Source of the DNA: Archegozetes longisetosus
Taxonomy: Eukaryota; Arthropoda; Arachnida; Sarcoptiformes; Trhypochthoniidae
Direction: 5' to 3'
DNA length: 64,000 nt
Assembly (NCBI GenBank): GCA_018873245.2
Contig: JAEMBT020000001.1
Span: forward strand, 13,592,220 to 13,656,219
Part shown: piece after piece, positions 21,750 through 33,652 of the stretch
Layout: the number at the start of each line of letters is the position of its first letter
How positions within the stretch are numbered: the first letter of the stretch is position 1
Translations under genes and position numbers: made by a program
The notes under the pieces: generated by a model
The model's database searches: none
The model's input: the letters and a program-made list of their open reading frames with translations, nothing else
What the model was told of the DNA's origin: nothing

Positions 21750-21910
21750 TTTTGGTGGGGACCCCACCCTCCGCCCCCACCGGACTCCCCATTTTAGTCG
21801 CCGCCGAGGCTTACTCTTGTTCCTCCAATTTCACGCAGATATCATTCAGAAATTCTGCGGGAATTGGAATCTCGGGCAGATGTGCATACCCGAGATACCA
21901 CAGAACTGTC
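21750..21910 (-). other. GC-rich island with a possible minus-strand exon
   Basis: About 160 bp of markedly GC-rich sequence (stretches such as GGGGACCCCACCCTCCGCCC) stand out from very AT-rich surroundings. On the minus strand, a plausible acceptor (CATATCGACAG) is followed by a frame reading LWYLGYAHLPEIPIPAEF then LNDICVKLEEQE and a stop (TAA at 21811-21813). The composition is unlike every other gene here. It could be a terminal exon, a retro-inserted fragment or transferred DNA; no family is recognised. Confidence 0.3.
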
Positions 21911-22348
21911 GATATGTATTTTTTAACGCTGAATCCGAATATCAAATCAAAAATTTTTTATATGTAGTTTGGCTACTAATACATTTATTGATGATGCAAA
22001 TATTTCATTAATTAAACTATGTGAAGTTATATCAATTTTCCAATGCCTACTATCTTATATTTTTTAATCTTCTGGAATTAGACGTTTATAACTCAGGCAA
22101 GGAAGTCATTTACTTGCTTTTAAACTGTTAATGGATATTTTTTATATCCAATTTTTATGAACGATTGTCTCTACTTTATTATCATTTGGCTTAATTATTA
22201 TCTGAGAACTCTCTAATCAATAACAACTTGCAAGACTTAATAATCGATAAGGCTTTTTTGGTTCGCCCACTTTTGTATTTGTATTTCTACTTTGAAAATT
22301 AAGGTTAATTAATATTTAATAAGCAAATAAGAAGTTACTGAAAGAAAA

Positions 22349-23692
22349 ATGAAGTTTGTTGTTTTGTTTTCGATTTTTCAGTCAATTAACGTATTGTCTA
22401 TAAGTTTATCAAAAGAAGATTTGGAAAATGCTATTGAAAAAAGTGAACTCTTGATAGACAAGTACATGATTGAAGAGGGAATACCTGGTCTCGTGGCTGG
22501 AATAAGTCTCAAAGGAGAACAGGTTTGGGTCAAAGGTTTTGGTTATTCAGATATTGAGAATGGAGTTAAATGCCATAAAAATACAGTCATGAGAATTGCG
22601 AGCATTACTAAAACTTTGGGAACGACTTTAGTTTCAAAACTGGTCGAAGATGGTAAACTGGATTGGGATAAAGATATTCACGAATATATCAGTGAAAAAG
22701 TATTCCCTCAAAAACAATGGAAAGGTTTGAATAGAAAACAATTTCTTTTCAAACTAGAGCTAAACTAAAATACAATCATTTTTTAAAGGAGAAAACGTGA
22801 AAATAACTTTGAGACAATTAGTGTCTCATACTTCAGGAATTCGAACGACAGAAGATAGCGATTTCACAAAAGTCTATAACTTCCAAAATGCAACACAAAC
22901 TCTTGTAATGTTTGCAAACGATCCACTTATTGCCAAACCTGAGACACAATTTTATTATTCAAACTTCGGCTGGCAATTGATTGGAGCTATTGTCGAGTCT
23001 GTGACTAATCAAAGATACGAAACATTGATTAATGAAATGTTTCACAAGTTAGGAATGAACAGCACTCGAATGGAGAGTCGTTCGGCTATAATTGCGAACC
23101 GTTCGCGACATTATCTGGGGGTAAATAAGACACAAAAGTTTCGATTACAGAAGTCAGAAATAATTGATGACTTGAGACCATTCCCTAACTGGCCATGTGG
23201 GGCAGGTCTGTCCACCGCCCCAGATTTGCTGATTTATGCAAATGCTTTGCTCAATAGTTATAATAAAGGAGGTATTGTTCTCTATAGAAAACTATTCACT
23301 TACATTATCTAAAAATTACATTTAGTATTGTAAATTCATTGTTATTTGTTTTGATAGGTTTCCTCAAATCCGAAACAGTCAAACAGTTGTGGAATTATAA
23401 AAATCCTGAAATACGTTTTGGTAATTTGCCGATAAAAATAGATAACTATTTTTATGATTCTAATTATTCGTATACAATGGGTTGGGAATTATATAAGTTT
23501 AATGATAACAGAAACAATGGTTTGTTATCTAACTTGAGTTTCATCCATCATTTCGGAACACTCTCTGGAACTACCGCAATACTAGGAATATTTCCAGAAC
23601 TAGACAGCTCAATAACTTTGATAACCAATTTTGGTGGTCTCGAAGAAAGTCTTCATTTAACACTTATAAGTATTTTGCAATACTTCTTGTAA
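22349..23692 (+). CDS. secreted serine beta-lactamase-like (LACTB/class C type) hydrolase, three exons
   Basis: Exons 22349-22724, 22789-23271 and 23358-23692, with introns of 64 and 86 nt, join in frame to a 397-residue protein. N-terminal signal peptide (KFVVLFSIFQSINVLS). The penicillin-binding/beta-lactamase fold motifs are all present in order: nucleophile S85-I-T-K88 in RIASITKTLG, Y182-S-N184 in QFYYSNFG, and H351-F-G353 in HHFGTLSG, in place of the common HTG. ITLRQLVSHTSGI and LSTAPDLLIYANALL are further family landmarks. LACTB relatives hydrolyse peptide, ester or lactone bonds; the mitochondrial LACTB lacks a secretory signal, so this is more like the secreted arthropod/nematode paralogues. 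Substrate unknown. Second junction: G then FLKSETVKQLW. No lesions. Confidence 0.9.
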
Positions 23693-24279
23693 TAGACAAA
23701 AAATTCAAGAAATATGAAAATATGTGAACTCATAATTTTAGAATAACTTTTAACATCAATATAGTTTAAAGAGTGAATTTATTTTCAAGCTGTAAGAAGC
23801 AATAATTATTAGTTAACATGTAGTTTGAAATTGATAACTATGTCTACGAAACAATTATACTTGAAAAAGCCTCATCCATCACTTTTTTGTAGTTCGGGAT
23901 TGAAATATAGATTCATGAGTCATTTTACTTGAGTCGAATTTCTGGTGAACCAAATCCCTTTATTCTATTGGAAATCATTTTATAATACCTATAATGTAAA
24001 ACCTATTTCAAGTTCGAGTTTCGCTAAAATTTATGTTGTCATAATCCAAAACCATTAACATTATGGAACTCATAGGAGCAGCTAGTGTTTTGAAAACCAG
24101 TTGCCATAATTGAACACAAAACGATTGCTGGAATTACTGATAGTTCAATTGCATCAGTTTCGTCCATAAAGCGTGGAGATGTTTTACAGCCTCTTAATTC
24201 GTTGGCAGTCTTTTTGATAACTTTTTCAAAATATTTATCTTTTCATCAAAAGTTTTCTTCCACGTGTGGACTAACTTAA
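23693..24279. other. 3' flank of the beta-lactamase-like gene
   Basis: AT-rich, no further coding signal recognised. Confidence 0.35.
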
Positions 24280-24539
24280 TGTAATTTCAACTTGGGTCGC
24301 GAAAATAAACCAAATATACGAAAATTTATAATTAGACATATAGGAATCGCTAAACAAAAGTATGAAGGAACGCACCGAAAAGTGTATATCTGCAGAGGGA
24401 GACCGAATTAAATTGTCATTTTTTTTGGTTGCAATAATTGGAATCAAGTGCATTCTTGTGATCAATTTCAGATTAAAATTTTGTAATTTTCATTAAAAAA
24501 TTTACACCTACTTTTTCCGGAATTTGTTGGCGCGAGGTG
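24280..24539. mobile_element. Tc1/mariner-like MITE, copy 2 (truncated, inverted)
   Basis: Read on the minus strand from 24539 it begins CACCTCGCGCCAACAAATTC, followed by GGAAAAAGTAGGTGTAAA, and then follows the copy at 14778-15153 through its interior (ATTCGGTCTCCCTC, TCTAATTATAAATTTT). The far inverted repeat is not recognisable. TA lies at the right edge (24540-24541). Confidence 0.55.
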
Positions 24540-26680
24540 TATTAATCTTTGCCGTCGTATACCATCGTAATCGGAAGATTTGATAAAGTTATTCAATTCT
24601 AACAAGTACTCAGAATAATTGCCCAAATGAGAAAAGTATTTTGGGATAGTTCTAGGAACTAGTTATTTCACACATAAATTATATCCCTGGGATAAGAGTA
24701 GTTTCATTAATCTTATTGAGAAGTTGGCTACTTATATATTTAAGATTAACTCAATAAAAATATAATAAAATATAATACAAAATTACTGAATGCTATTAGA
24801 TTTATTAAAGTATATAATCTTTTAACTTTTATAGAAATTCAATTTATTTACAAACTCCTGTTATTTGGCATAGAAATATTCTTTAAAATCAAAAAGTGGA
24901 CCTTTTGAAAAATTTTGTCCCTCATTATACCGATCTCGGTCTGATCACCCTAATATAGTAGATAAGACTGAGATTCATATCAACCTCTAATTGTAACCCT
25001 AATAAAGTTATCTGATATTTTTGCAATGTCTTTTCTCTAAAGATAGTATTAATTTTTATTGTTAAAAATGCATTTTACCCAATGTCTGAATTCAAATTAA
25101 ATCTTTTTTATTTGATTAATTGCGTATACATAATCAATACTCAATAATGAAACTTCTTAACAAAGATTTATTTATTTCAAAGTTTGAAATTTTCATTTGG
25201 ATTTCTTTCACTTTTCAGGTTTTATTTAAATTTAAATCTTTGCCAATTTAACTTTAAATAAGAACTTTACATAAAGGATCATTCTACTGTCCCTCATCTT
25301 GTTTATTTCTAATAAATTGTTTTCTAACAAATTTAAATAGTATTTTTAACATCTACTCAGTTTTAAAAGATATAAATATTTCGAACAAAAATAAATAAAT
25401 TGTTTTCTATTAATATAAGGTAAATATGACTGACAAACTAAAATTTGAAAACATATCTGTTCTAAACTTTTATTATTGAAAAGCTCAATTAATTGACAAA
25501 AATCATTGAATAAATTCACTATATATTTTTCAACAATGAATTCTATCTAATCTATAGTGCTGCTCAGTCAATCAGTGCAATCGTTTAGTTGTGATTATCA
25601 ACAAACAGAAATTTCATTATTTACCGAAATTAGGAAATTTCAGCAATCGATAAATTGACTAATTCTTCTGAAGGTATAATAGATTGTTGTGCCTAATGTT
25701 TCAAGAAACATCATAATTTAACATATGTGACTGACCATCTCCTATAGAGTATTTTCTAGGACAACTTAAGGGAGATCCTCAAAATCAAAGGACATTAGAG
25801 TGCTCACTCTTAAAATTCATAAAATGGCAAAATTCGATCAGACTAAATTTTTAAAAAATTACCGACTTCTGGATTCTTCAGGATGCTATAAGAGAGTTGG
25901 CCAGCGCACAGTTATATAAGACTTGAACAACACCTCACAAATAAAGTTCCTGACTGAGTTTGGCCCTTTTAAAAACTCATTTGTTTTAATGGGATCCGCA
26001 AATAATATATTAAAAAGAGATCAATGAGTCATCTATATGATTATTTAGAAAACAGATACTGTTATATAATTGAAATGTAATACGAATTGTTGAAAAAGCG
26101 ACTATATAAATATTGATCGGATTATAACAAACATGATGGGGTGTGTACACAGTACTCAACATGATAGACAGATAATTTATACATTTTTGGATTTATCTCG
26201 ACTATTCGCGTAGATTGAAGCCGTACACGGCTAAAGAATCGAGTTAGAATACAGATGTACCCTAAGGAAAATCGCAAATTTTCCTTTATATGAATGCAAG
26301 TACCGTCACTCTAGTAGTCACTATAAGAAAATGTATAGAAATGCAACAGCTTTTATCACCGCAGTTAACTATCTAATTTTCTGATTATTACTATGGTCTT
26401 TTGATTTATCAAACTTTCCTATCTAATTTTCGCTTATTTTTCCTTTATCAAACAATTAAATTATTTCGTTAAATTCTATGACTCATAGCGGCAAACAGAT
26501 AAAATATACAGCCATTTGACTACAGAGAAAACAAAGCACTTGAAAAAAGTGATACCACTATTTGGCTGAAATTTTACTGAATAAGTCATAAGTCGACTTC
26601 CAGTTTATGCTAAAGAACATTTCGTAAAAAAGCATAATTTATATTAAGAAGTTTTACAACAACTTAAATTATAAGTAAAA
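24540..26680. other. intergenic, no gene recognised
   Basis: AT-rich; no supported gene or repeat. Confidence 0.4.
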
Positions 26681-26854
26681 ATGGCGCTCGACGATTCTGA
26701 TCTCCTCAAAATAATAATAGCTATACTTCTTCCTCCGTTGGCAGTATTTCTCGTAAAAGGAGTTGGTATTGAACTGATCATCAATATCATTCTAACATTT
26801 TTCTTTTATTTGCCTGGACTCATTCATGCCATTTATATCATTTACAATAAATGA
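26681..26854 (+). CDS. PMP3/UPF0057 family small membrane proteolipid
   Basis: 57 residues in a single exon, the usual 50-60 residue length of the family. Two hydrophobic helices: IIIAILLPPLAVFLVKGVG (about 10-28) and NIILTFFFYLPGLIHAIYII (about 34-54). The family signature is clear: a PPLAVFL-type motif in helix 1, then INIILT and LPGLIHAIY in helix 2. PMP3/RCI2/YqaE proteins sit in the plasma membrane and affect membrane potential and salt tolerance in yeast and plants. The ATG at 26681 is the only Met available and is preceded by AAAA. The family is common in fungi, plants, bacteria and nematodes; to my knowledge it is patchy in arthropods. Confidence 0.88.
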   Translation: MALDDSDLLKIIIAILLPPLAVFLVKGVGIELIINIILTFFFYLPGLIHAIYIIYNK

Positions 26855-28323
26855 TAATTATTAAATTTGTTATTTTTCTCAAGCAATTCATTCACAACAA
26901 AAGTGAGTATTGAGTACTTACAAAATTATCTTTATTTTTAAAACTTTGTAAATAAGATATTCATTTTTTGCAGGTTATTATGGGTTCAATTGCTATTGAT
27001 TTTGACTTTTGAGTTCTCACTTTATATTTTGTATCAAAAATTTTACCATAAATAAGAATTTTAGGAATCATAAATCGAGAAAAATTTTATGATTATGTAA
27101 GCAAGTGTTTTACTCCATAAAATGATATATTATTAGTTTCTCTATTATTATTGTGAGGACTTTTGACTGCATAAAACTTTTGAAATTGTTTTTCAAAATA
27201 ATTTTGATAAATTAAAAAATTGCTTCATTTGATATTTTGTTTGTCAATGATTTTATAGAAACTTAAAATTAATAACTTTGTAAAGTTGGTAGAAGTTTTA
27301 TATTTCTCCGAATCGATACAAAAAGGTCTGATAATAGAGCTCAGTTTTACTATACATTTATTCATCGCTCTTCTTAACATCTTTAGAATGAAAGCCTTTA
27401 TATCTCATAATCGGCAAAAAGGACAGCATATATTCTAATGACCAGAAAATGAACTTTTACGCGCATCAAACTCTTAAACGTCGATGGAAATTCGAAACTG
27501 AATTTGTAGCCTAATTAGCATAATTTATGAGTTGAGGTGTGACTCGTATAGAATATTTTATATATAAATTATATTTTCTTCTGAAAATAAGACATCTAGA
27601 TGTAATAAGGCAAAATATATGATAGTATATTGAATTTTGATCAGCAAGTTTTTAAGCCTCAAAGTTCAATATATTGAATCTATTTTTCGAAATTTTAACT
27701 TTGACAAAAAAAGCGTTGGTGGTTTGAAAAGATTCCATTTTCAATCAGAAATTACAGCTTACTTGCATTTTTCATTTGAGTTTTGGCATGTTTTATTGTT
27801 TTCACTAATTTGATTATTAATCTTTAGAAGCGATAAGAATCCAAATTTCTTAGATTAAACTTCAAGATGAAAATTTTAAGATATTTTGGGAAATGCGATG
27901 CTTTTCTGACTTAGATATCAATTGCAATTTTATTATTTTTAAAATTATTCCTAAATTTCTTGTTTCTATGAAACAAACCTTGGTCCGACCAGAGTTTAAT
28001 TGACCCAAAAAAATTCAGTATAGCCGAACATATGGAAAATGGTACGCAGTCGAAGTACCGACATTCAGAGTACCGACAATTAAAGTATCTTATAAGGTCA
28101 CAGTACCAACAGGTTAGAGTGCTGATAATGGATGTTATATTATATTTTGAATACGCCCCCAAATTAAACAATACTCAATGTGAGTTATGAAAAAATTTGT
28201 GGATAACCAGCTTCTGCACACCTTTTAAAAAGCATAGTATTCATGCACTACTATAAATTATGTTATTTTGCAAGTAACTCATAAATATGCGTTTTAAAAG
28301 GTGAACAGAAGATGATCATCCAC
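26855..28323. other. intergenic, no gene recognised
   Basis: AT-rich. A minus-strand open frame at 27911-28171 repeats RYFNCRYSECRYFDC-like units because the DNA holds a short degenerate direct repeat (AGTACCGACATTCAGAGTA and neighbours, about 28050-28135). It is not taken as a gene. Confidence 0.4.
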
Positions 28324-29395
28324 AAAGAGGGTTTCCAAAAACTGCCTACTACAAGCACCGTCACATCCAAGCAATATATATATATATCATTGGAAAAGTC
28401 TTGTTGAATAGATCAGCTTTGTCTATAGACTCAACTTGTCAGCTCGTGTCCTAAGGCCGCTAGAGGGTGAAAACTGTACACCCGACTCAATAAAATATAG
28501 ATACGATCTGGTTATGATTTTATACTAAATCAACTATGCTGAATCCATATTTCGAGATTGCATTTCGATATCTCTTATATTTACTGAGATAGAGTGAGTT
28601 ACTAGTTTAAAGTAGATACGTAAATAAAGAGCATCTTAGCCACAATCTGTGTTACCAGGAGACACCGCGAGGAGGTGTGCTCTTGAAGTCCCCCATCCAC
28701 TAGCAGTCCGGACTATACCTTGTATAATGAGGTACTCACAGCACCCACTGTTATGGTTTAATAAAAAATAATAGATTTTTGACAAACCATAAATAATAGG
28801 AAAATAGTAAACATTTAGGAAAGTGGGTTTTACCCAACGCGACCTGGGAGTAAATTGCCGACGTAACCAGCAATGTGGGCACCCAATGCGCTCTCCCTTT
28901 GGCTTTTAAATAAAAAGCCAGGAGGAATGGTTGACTCTGAGGGTCTGTTGACTGTCTTACCAAGACCCCGCTCTCAGTCCAGGGCTGACATAAGCAGCCA
29001 TTCATCTAAACAGACACCCTCAGAGGCTGAGCCGTCTAGGCCCCCCTAGCGGGTTCCTGGATAGCCACCATCCCCCTAAAATCATTATGACCCCTGCTCA
29101 ATCCAGGGTTTGGTCACACATCTCAATAGCTATAAGAGATTTCACAATGCAACCTCGAAATATGGATTCAGCATAGTCAATTAAGTATAAAACCATAACC
29201 AGATCATATCTATATTCTATTGGGGCTGGTGTACAGTTTTCGCCCTCGATTGACCTTAGGACACGAGCTGCCAAGTTGAGTCTATAGACAAAGATGATCT
29301 ACTCTTCAAGACCTTTCCAATGATATATATATTGCTAGGGTGTGACGGTGCTTGAAACAGACACGAATCTCATAGTCTGTAGGAAACCCCTTTGG
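28324..29395. mobile_element. foldback element with about 270-bp inverted arms, GC-richer core
   Basis: Arms at about 28324-28590 and 29130-29395 are inverted copies. Shared blocks include AAGCACCGTCACA, TATAGACTCAACTTG, AGCTCGTGTCCTAAGG and GAAATATGGATTCAGCATAG. The core (28640-29110) is GC-richer than its surroundings (CCTCAGAGGCTGAGCCGTCT) and has no recognisable protein. The ends look like AAAGRGGTTTCC; target duplication not clear. Confidence 0.75.
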
Positions 29396-30193
29396 GTGAA
29401 AGGTATTCCAGGAACCCATAGGGAACGCGCGAACTTCCTAGAGCATACAAATTTATTATAATCTGCTCATTGATTTGTTTGAAACTTTTTTCATTATCTC
29501 TTATAAGTATATTACGGGTTAATCTATTCTCAGAAACTAGATAATTTTCAAAGCTAAACCTGATTTAGCCTGTTGGTTTCGAAAATTGAACACAGAAAAG
29601 GCTTAAGTTAGGATTATACCCTCGCAATATTAGAAGATAGTCAATTTGAAATAAAATATAATAGTAGAGATTTATATTATGTCTTAAGATTGTAGATAAA
29701 TGATTCACTACTAAATAAATTATTTATTTATAATCTTATATAACTAAATAATATAAATATCAGTATAGAATTTAGAAATAATGATTGATTTCATATATTA
29801 ATAATATTTTATCATTATATAGTGATTTAGAAATTCTTTATAGAAGTCTTTTTAGAAATAAAGTTATAAGTCTAAATCAATCAGAAATTTTGTCAAAGTC
29901 AGATATATGACTGAGGAATAGCTAAATTTTCAAGAAACGACGACATTCTGTTGATTTTAGAGATTTTTAAAGTCAAACTTGGGAACATTTTACCCCACAA
30001 TTGTGACGAAGGGTTAATCGAGCACGTACTGTTTCAGTCTATTCCCTAACTACCAATCATATTAGACAGAAACACGCCGATATCTTCATTTCAGTTTGTA
30101 GTACCGGTCAACGGGGCATCTTCGCCATTAGTCCCGTTTCACATTTTGATTCACTCCAACAAAACGCGATTAACATAGCGTAGCGTAGCTTTT
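29396..30193. other. intergenic, no gene recognised
   Basis: No supported coding sequence; slightly GC-richer near 30000-30180. Confidence 0.3.
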
Positions 30194-30225
30194 AGCGACT
30201 TTTGAGCACACGACTTTTCAGCGCA
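30194..30225. repeat. inverted counterpart of the GCGCT/AAAAGTCGT array
   Basis: AGCGACTTTTGAGCACACGA followed by CTTTTCAGCGCAA is the reverse complement of two units of the array at 30851-30957. Two oppositely oriented sets about 650 bp apart suggest subterminal repeats of one non-autonomous element. Confidence 0.5.
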
Positions 30226-30850
30226 ATTACTTATTCAGTGATACCTTACTTTTTATTAACTTTTCTTTCAGTCTATGATTTTCATGTAATAATATATCAT
30301 TTACGAAAGTAGTTTGAAATAATATCTCATAATTCAATTTCCAATGCAATTTATTCATTATAAGCTAAATATTCATTTATTAGTTTTTAAATGGTTAAAT
30401 GGTTAATTAGTTTAAATCAGGTTTGGCTTGGGTTACAACTTGGTAAAGCCAGGTTTACCCATTTTCGAGGAGGTCAGGTCTCGGTGGCCAGAAGTGGTCA
30501 GGTTCGGGTTGGAAGTAGTCAAGTGTGGTACTAAAATGTTCAGCTCGACGAACTGAATCCAATGTTGTATTACACTTGGAGGTAGGGGGTCGGGAAACCC
30601 CTAGACCCATTAGCCCAGATTTACCCCTTTAAACTTGAAATTTTCAGTTGTTTTAGTTTTTAAAAAATAATTAAAACGCATTTCTGTTCATATTATTTCC
30701 ACTAATTTTATCGAGGAATCAAAATTTTATAAAAGGAAACCATTAACTTGAATTATAACTGCAATTCTATAATTAACTTTCAACTTGAAAATAAACTTTT
30801 ACCTAAAAAAATATATTTTGCTAGAAAAAGTCTTGAATTAGAAGATAGTT

Positions 30851-30957
30851 GCGCTGAAAAGTCGTGCGCTAAAAAGTTCCGCGCTGAAAAGGTATTGCGC
30901 TTAAAAGTCTGCGCTGAAAAGTCGTGCGCTCAAAATGTTGCGCTCAAAAGTCGTGAA
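30851..30957. repeat. seven-unit tandem array, about 15-bp period, GCGCTgAAAAGTcgt
   Basis: GCGCT begins at 30851, 30866, 30881, 30897, 30911, 30926 and 30940, each followed by an AAAAGT- or AAAATG-like core. The small open frame 30748-30963 is a by-product of the repeat and not a gene. Confidence 0.8.
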
Positions 30958-31631
30958 ACCTAGCAAAAGGGCTTAAATATACAGGGGTATTATCCAAAGC
31001 TAAAAACGAATACGAGATCCGCATGTTATGATAGGTGCCGACGATGGAGAGCTTTGCTTATCTGTTTCCGTGTTCCTGCTCTGTGACCAACGCCAACACG
31101 AGTCAAAGTTACAGCTAGTGTTCCCAGGTCTCAAATTTTCAGCTTGATTCTCGAGTTATTGAGGTCTATCTCAGGCCTCAAGTTGGGTCATACAACTTGA
31201 GAATAGAATCTAAAGTTAAAAATTTTGGCAAAAATTCAATGCATATTATGCACTAAACTGTAAACCAATTCACTTATGATAAGCAATCAATTCTAACAAT
31301 AATGGGTTAGTGCATTGAATGTGTTCATACACAAAATCTAATTATTAAGATAGTTTTGTGGAAATGTTTTGCATAAAAAGCCATGATTTGATAACAAATT
31401 ATTTTAATGATAGCATCGATGAGTCGTTTGATTAACGTTATCAGTAAACAAATACTATTTGTGATTGATACAATTTTGGTTTAAATTAGTTCATCAAAGA
31501 AGAAAAAACTTTCTCTGTTGTACTGCAGCCAAATCACAGCAAAAATATAGATTTTCTAAATAATAGAATTTTGTTTTGTTAAGCATTTAATTAATAAACA
31601 GATTATTAGTTAAAATATGTTACATTATTAT

Positions 31632-33549
31632 TAGAGCATTGACAAAAGTCGATTAGAAAAGTTGAAAAAAGTTGAAAAACATTGAATAAAGTTGAAGAAA
31701 AATGAAAAAAGTTGATTAAATAAACTCAAATAAAAGTAAAAAAAGTTAAGAAAAGCTCAATGAGATTTTTTTATAAGTGAATTTTAAATAATTAGTAACC
31801 TTTTATGATCATAACATGTAATTACTTTAATTTAAACGAAAATATTTTGCATTACAATGTGACACATAATAGTACTTGAGGTTATTCTCTTCAAAAGACA
31901 ATCTTCGGTCACCCAAAATATTTTTATGCAAAGAAAAACTTCTTTCAACATTACAGTTAGTAATTGGAGAGAATTTGAAGGAAGCAATTTCTTCAGGAGA
32001 CAAATGTGGCTCTAATTGAGTTTCTGGGGCACCATTCAAAACATCATTAATTGATTTAATTTTCATATATCCCTTATTCTTATCTAAGACATTTTTGAAC
32101 TTTTTCAAAGCCAATTTAGATGGCTTTCCCTTTGATTTTTGCAATTGATTCAAAATTGATTGGACCAAATCGAGACTGTCTAAAAGTAACATATCTTCAG
32201 TTTCCAACTTTTTGATAACTTCAGCTAAACAATTGAAATTTGCGCAAATATATGCTAAATCATTCTCAATACAAGATTTTCTGAATAAGCCCTTTAACTC
32301 TTCAATAAATACAGACTCTTCTGAGTCAAGTAAATTAACGAAATCTCGAAAACTCGCATAATACTTAGCGTAATATTCAACCGCATTGAGCCAAGAACCC
32401 CATCGAGTCTTCACTGGTTGCGGTGGCAAAGGAATATCACTACATCTTTCTTTAAAGAGTTGTTTCCGATTTTGTGATTTAACAAAAATTTTCTTCCCAC
32501 AAGAGACCAAACGATTGACTAGTCCATACATTGTCATAATTTGTTCACAAACATTATGGAGCGCGTGAGCCATACATGTTAAATGAATCAATTTTGGAAA
32601 AATATTTCTCAATGCCTTACCAGCGAGTTTCATATAAGCAGCCGCATCGCTCAAGAACAACAATACTTTAAGATATTGTATGCCTTCAGGCCACAAAATC
32701 AACAGAGCATTATTGACACATTGAACAATTGCGAAACTATCTGTCTTTTTTATAAATTCCATATTCAAGACAAACTTAGAGTTTTTCTCTATCCATATTC
32801 ATGGACCCAACTATCACGCTAACCACATAACGGCCCATACAATCAGTAGTCTCATCAACAGATATCCAAATATATTCTTCACTCAACTTTTCACGAATAG
32901 AAGCTATTACGCTATCATAAACATTTTTCAAATGATATCTCCACAGAGTTGATGGATCTGGAGCTTTGAATTGCGTATACTTTTCTACAAAAGCTTTGAA
33001 TTCTGGTATCAAAAGTCTATAAAATGGTATATTAGTCGAAACCAAGAAGTGGCATAAATCCGAATTAAATTCATTTTGATTATGAACTGAAGTTTCACCA
33101 GTCAATATTTGTCCAGAAATGAATGTTTGCATAGATCTTTGATGTTTTGGGGTTTTCAAATGCTGTTCTACGTGAGATTTCGATTCATCTTTTAATGTCG
33201 TTTCACAAGATTTACAATATAACTTATCGGTTTGAATATCCAATACATCTCCAAATTCTCTAATATATCTTTTGAATCTAGATATTTTGTCTTTTGGCAT
33301 ATTTCAAATGATTAATTAATCAATTGATTTTCCATTGAAATGACACATTGAAAATGTTCGTTATTGTGTTATTAATTAAAACATGTCTACGTATTTATCT
33401 ATATGTACTACGATTAAGGGTAAAAAAAGTCAATAAAAGGCTAAAAAGTCGAAAATGAGCTAAAAGTTAATTTTAGTCATTTTTGACTTTTTACAACTTT
33501 TTAACATTAAAAGTTACAAAAAGTTTTAAAAGTCAAAGTCAATGCTATA
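31632..33549 (-). mobile_element. hAT transposon, 1918 bp, nearly complete
   Basis: Ends TAGAGCATTGAC and (other strand) TATAGCATTGAC form inverted repeats, flanked by a perfect 8-bp duplication ATTATTAT at 31624-31631 and 33550-33557. Just inside both ends are many AAAGTTGA/AAAAGTC-like short repeats (31650-31750 and 33420-33540), probable transposase-binding sites. The minus strand carries a full-length transposase with a single frameshift. Confidence 0.93.
31827..33300 (-). pseudogene. hAT-family transposase, one frameshift
   Basis: Two consecutive frames (33300-32776 and 32780-31827) together give about 490 residues. The N-terminus has a BED-like zinc finger (LYCKSCETTLKDESKSHVEQ, then HLKTPKHQRS). 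The catalytic core follows: IWISVDETTD (first Asp), then after the shift VLLFLSDAAAYM (second Asp region), HLTCMAHALHNV, and VKTRWGSWLNAV. The C-terminal dimerisation region reads NCNVERSFSLHKNILGDRR. The frame changes within GSMNMDRE/EKNSKFVLNMEF at about 32785-32795, near a run of A bases. One missing or extra base would explain it, so recent inactivation or an assembly error are both possible. ATG at 33300. Confidence 0.9.
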
Positions 33550-33652
33550 ATTATTATTTATTCAATTTACTAATCTCAAGGCGAACTCAGGGCGAAAATT
33601 GGCATTTTTTGTAACTTCTCGAGTTTAGCGACAAAATGGCCTGGGAACACTA

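Larger units (their letters stand above)
31116..33652. mobile_element. outer hAT-type MITE, interrupted by a second hAT element
   Basis: Left end TAGTGTTCCCAGG and right end (other strand) TAGTGTTCCCAGG are identical over 13 bp. Flanks GTTACAGC and GTTATAGC match at 7 of 8 positions, an aged 8-bp duplication. Without the inner insertion (31632-33549 plus one duplication copy) the element is about 610 bp with no coding capacity. The nesting dates the outer element as older. Confidence 0.82.

Noticed and set aside
27911..28171. Repeated RYFNCRYSECRYFDC-like peptide on the minus strand
   Set aside because: It is produced by a short degenerate DNA repeat; no start context, splice site or relative seen.
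30748..30963. Open frame with repeated CAEKSCA units
   Set aside because: It simply translates the 15-bp GCGCT tandem array, which has an inverted counterpart and looks like transposon DNA.
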